Of a stretch of DNA of 64,000 nucleotides, positions 62,228 to 64,000 are shown one piece after another. Made by a program: the position numbers and the translations under genes. Under the pieces are notes generated by a model, which saw only the letters and a list, made by a program, of their open reading frames with translations, was not told the DNA's origin and ran no database searches. The DNA comes from Galbibacter mesophilus (lineage in GTDB: Bacteria > Bacteroidota > Bacteroidia > Flavobacteriales > Flavobacteriaceae): positions 1,116,001 to 1,180,000 of the forward strand of contig NZ_JAMQVC010000001.1 of assembly GCF_023721415.1 (NCBI RefSeq). The letters are read 5' to 3'. Within the stretch, counting starts at the first letter, position 1. Each line of letters begins with the position of its first letter.

Positions 62228-62835
62228 TGTTGGACGTGTTGATTATTGGTGGCGGTGCCGCTGGCATGCAATGTGCTTTGGTATTGGGTTCAGCAAAGAA
62301 AACAGCCTACGCCAGTGATAAGAATATTGCGATTGTAATGCATCAAAGGGCATCGCATCTACAATCGGCTTTGTTGAATAATGTTTTGGGTATTCCGGCA
62401 GGTACTTCTGGAATGGAAATTTTGGAACAAGGCAAAAAACAACTCACCGATTTATATCCCCACGTTTCGCAAATCACCAAGGAAAAGGTTCTTTCCGTAG
62501 AAAAGAAAGACGGTTTTTTTGAAGTTGTTACCAATAAAAACAAGCATTCAGCTAAAATCGTTGTTGTAGCATTAGGATACACAGATACTTTTTCTATCGA
62601 CGGATTGATGAAATATGTCGAGCCGCACCGTTTATCCCCTGCTGAAAAGAACCGTGTTCAGCTTAGAAACAACAATTACTTGGTGGAAGAAAACCTATAT
62701 GTTGCTGGAACATTGGCGGGAGGACGTAGTCAGTTTGCCATTGCCGCCGGAAGTGGCGCTCAAGTTGCTACCGACATACTTACGCTTTGGAACGGTGGAA
62801 AACATACCAAGGTACACGATAAAATTGCAGAATAG
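62227..62835 (+). CDS. Short FAD/NAD(P)-binding oxidoreductase (thioredoxin-reductase-like)
   Basis: A 202-residue protein with the dinucleotide motif VLIIGGGAAGMQCALVL at the N-terminus and a C-terminal flavin motif LYVAGTLAGGRSQFAIAAGSGAQVA. It keeps the FAD half of a thioredoxin-reductase-like enzyme but lacks the NADPH domain and the CxxC pair. The start is set by the TAATG overlap with the previous gene; the longer frame would run inside it. Substrate unknown. Confidence 0.8.
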   Translation: MLDVLIIGGGAAGMQCALVLGSAKKTAYASDKNIAIVMHQRASHLQSALLNNVLGIPAGTSGMEILEQGKKQLTDLYPHVSQITKEKVLSVEKKDGFFEVVTNKNKHSAKIVVVALGYTDTFSIDGLMKYVEPHRLSPAEKNRVQLRNNNYLVEENLYVAGTLAGGRSQFAIAAGSGAQVATDILTLWNGGKHTKVHDKIAE

Positions 62836-62911
62836 ATTTCTCTGCTGAAAATTTCACCCATCAATTTCTTGGCGTAATTATTGCTATATTTAGCTTGGAA
62901 AACAAACGCTT

Positions 62912-64000
62912 TTGTACAACAAACTATCGCTTAGAACCCGCATCTTCATCACTATGATTTTTATAGTGGTACTGGCATCTGTTTTAATTGCCGGTGTAAC
63001 CATCTATCAATACAAAGAACAAGCGGAAGATTATCATAAAGCCTATTTGGAGCGGAAAGAAGACCAATTGAACGCTCAGATTGACTACATTTTAAAAAAC
63101 ACTACTTGGGAGGTTAAGACCGAAAATCTACAATACATTCTTGAATATAAACATGCTATTTATGAAGCTTCGGATGTACTCGATATAAACTTCAATGTAT
63201 ACGATCTTAACGGTAATCTAATCATAAGTTCTAAACCTAGGATTGAAGCTGATGAGTTTTCAAGAAAATTAGATTTTGATGTGATCCAAGGATTGGCCTC
63301 AAGTGCTAACAAAAGGTTTATTGAAAAAACGAAAGCCGCTGGAGACCGTTTTCAATCGTCTTACAGCTATATTTTAGATCCAAAATTTAAACCTATCGGG
63401 ATTCTTCACATTCCCTATTACGAAGATGATACCTTCAATAATAACGAACTAAAGGAATTTCTGCTCCGGCTGGCAGCGGTTTATATTTTGCTGTTGGCAT
63501 TGGCGGTTCTACTAGCCTATATTATTTCAAAATATATTACTCGGTCGCTTAAGGCCATAAGTGATAAATTACACCAAACCCGACTAAGTAAGCGTAACCA
63601 AAAGATTTATTTAGAAGACCCTAGCGAAGAAATTGGCGCCTTGGTAGATGCGTATAACGACATGATTGATGAATTGGAGCGCAGTGCCACCCTACTCGCT
63701 AAAAGTGAACGGGAACAGGCGTGGCGGGAAATGGCCAAACAAGTGGCGCACGAAATTAAGAATCCGCTTACACCAATGCGCCTGAGCGTTCAAAGTTTTG
63801 AAAGAAAGTTCGATCCCAGTGATGAAAATGCCAAAAATAAAATCGAAGAGTTTTCAAAAACACTTATTCAGCAGATAGATACCATGAGTAATATTGCTTC
63901 TGCCTTTGGAAGCTTTGCTAATATGCCTGCCCAACAAAACGAAACGCTCAATGTAATTGAAGTTGTAAAGCTTTCGGTTGATATTTTTAATGAAGATTAC
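62912..64000 (+). CDS. Sensor histidine kinase (NtrY-like), 5' part
   Basis: The frame runs open to the end of the window (363 codons present). The protein begins with TTG (LYNKLSLRTRIFITMIF); the stop at 62891-62893 rules out a much longer start and no ATG lies before the first helix. Layout: helix 1 (about 12-33), a periplasmic sensor region (about 35-190), helix 2 (about 190-208), a HAMP linker, and a HisKA domain with the phospho-acceptor in KQVAHEIKNPLTPMRLSVQ. The ATPase domain lies beyond the window. The KNPLTPM form is typical of NtrY/PilS-type kinases. Signal unknown. Confidence 0.85.
   Translation, partial: MYNKLSLRTRIFITMIFIVVLASVLIAGVTIYQYKEQAEDYHKAYLERKEDQLNAQIDYILKNTTWEVKTENLQYILEYKHAIYEASDVLDINFNVYDLNGNLIISSKPRIEADEFSRKLDFDVIQGLASSANKRFIEKTKAAGDRFQSSYSYILDPKFKPIGILHIPYYEDDTFNNNELKEFLLRLAAVYILLLALAVLLAYIISKYITRSLKAISDKLHQTRLSKRNQKIYLEDPSEEIGALVDAYNDMIDELERSATLLAKSEREQAWREMAKQVAHEIKNPLTPMRLSVQSFERKFDPSDENAKNKIEEFSKTLIQQIDTMSNIASAFGSFANMPAQQNETLNVIEVVKLSVDIFNEDY

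Overview
The window is an AT-rich stretch of chromosome from a member of the Bacteroidota, almost certainly a Flavobacteriaceae. The evidence is a PorP/SprF-type protein, a SusC/SusD pair with a propeller-type regulator, several lineage-typical families (DUF6427, DUF4254, DUF4837, DUF3078, DUF6341-like, DUF3109), promoters of the TAnnTTTG type, and no Shine-Dalgarno habit. I see no rRNA, CRISPR array, phage or transposase. It looks like core chromosome with one polysaccharide locus and a few small inserted or repetitive elements.

Layout. 1-2.9 kb: end of a porP/sprF gene, a LolC/E-like permease with rbfA, methylmalonyl-CoA epimerase, and a CAT-anticodon tRNA. 3.0-12.5 kb: a beta-glucan (laminarin-type) utilisation locus made of a propeller/HTH regulator, SusC, SusD, a GH16 lipoprotein and a secreted endonuclease/exonuclease/phosphatase-fold protein, with a secreted phosphoesterase converging on it. 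14-17 kb: RluA-type pseudouridine synthase, DUF1028 protein and a FemAB-like protein. 17.4-22.3 kb: the suf Fe-S assembly operon (sufA-sufB-sufC-sufD on the minus strand), interrupted twice by genes of the S23/Avd four-helix-bundle family, each enclosed by imperfect inverted repeats. 22.4-24.9 kb: three genes for surface glycan synthesis. 25-32.7 kb: upp, small membrane proteins, a Wzz-like protein, a conserved flavobacterial protein, GH3, M23 peptidase and TatA. 32.8-37.3 kb: DUF4837 lipoprotein, LysM transglycosylase, a 21-bp tandem repeat, and pgk. 37.6-42.7 kb: DNA polymerase III delta-prime, a umuC-umuD pair in reversed order, and dxs. 42.7-49.8 kb: DUF3078, dGTPase, an OprO/P porin, a PiT transporter with a PhoU-like tail, and an SDR protein. 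50-56.7 kb: a beta-barrel protein and a long coiled-coil lipoprotein facing a propeller histidine kinase and its LuxR response regulator, with two near-identical palindromes in the shared promoter region. 56.8-60.3 kb: class Ia ribonucleotide reductase nrdBA. 60.7-64 kb: DUF3109, MarC, a small membrane protein, a flavin-type oxidoreductase and the start of a sensor kinase.

How genes work together. The regulator at 3.0 kb probably senses glucan fragments and switches on susCD and GH16. The suf operon supplies Fe-S clusters. OprO/P and PiT-PhoU look like outer- and inner-membrane steps of phosphate uptake. UmuCD, dGTPase, RNR and delta-prime all act on DNA replication or dNTP supply but are not co-transcribed.

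Most unusual: the two S23/Avd cassettes in the suf operon, which look like the intervening sequences known from 23S rRNA but placed in an mRNA; the exact-phase 21-bp repeat array beyond pgk; the paired palindromes before the propeller kinase; and a group of genes whose -10-like box sits 2-4 nt from the start codon, suggesting leaderless mRNAs.
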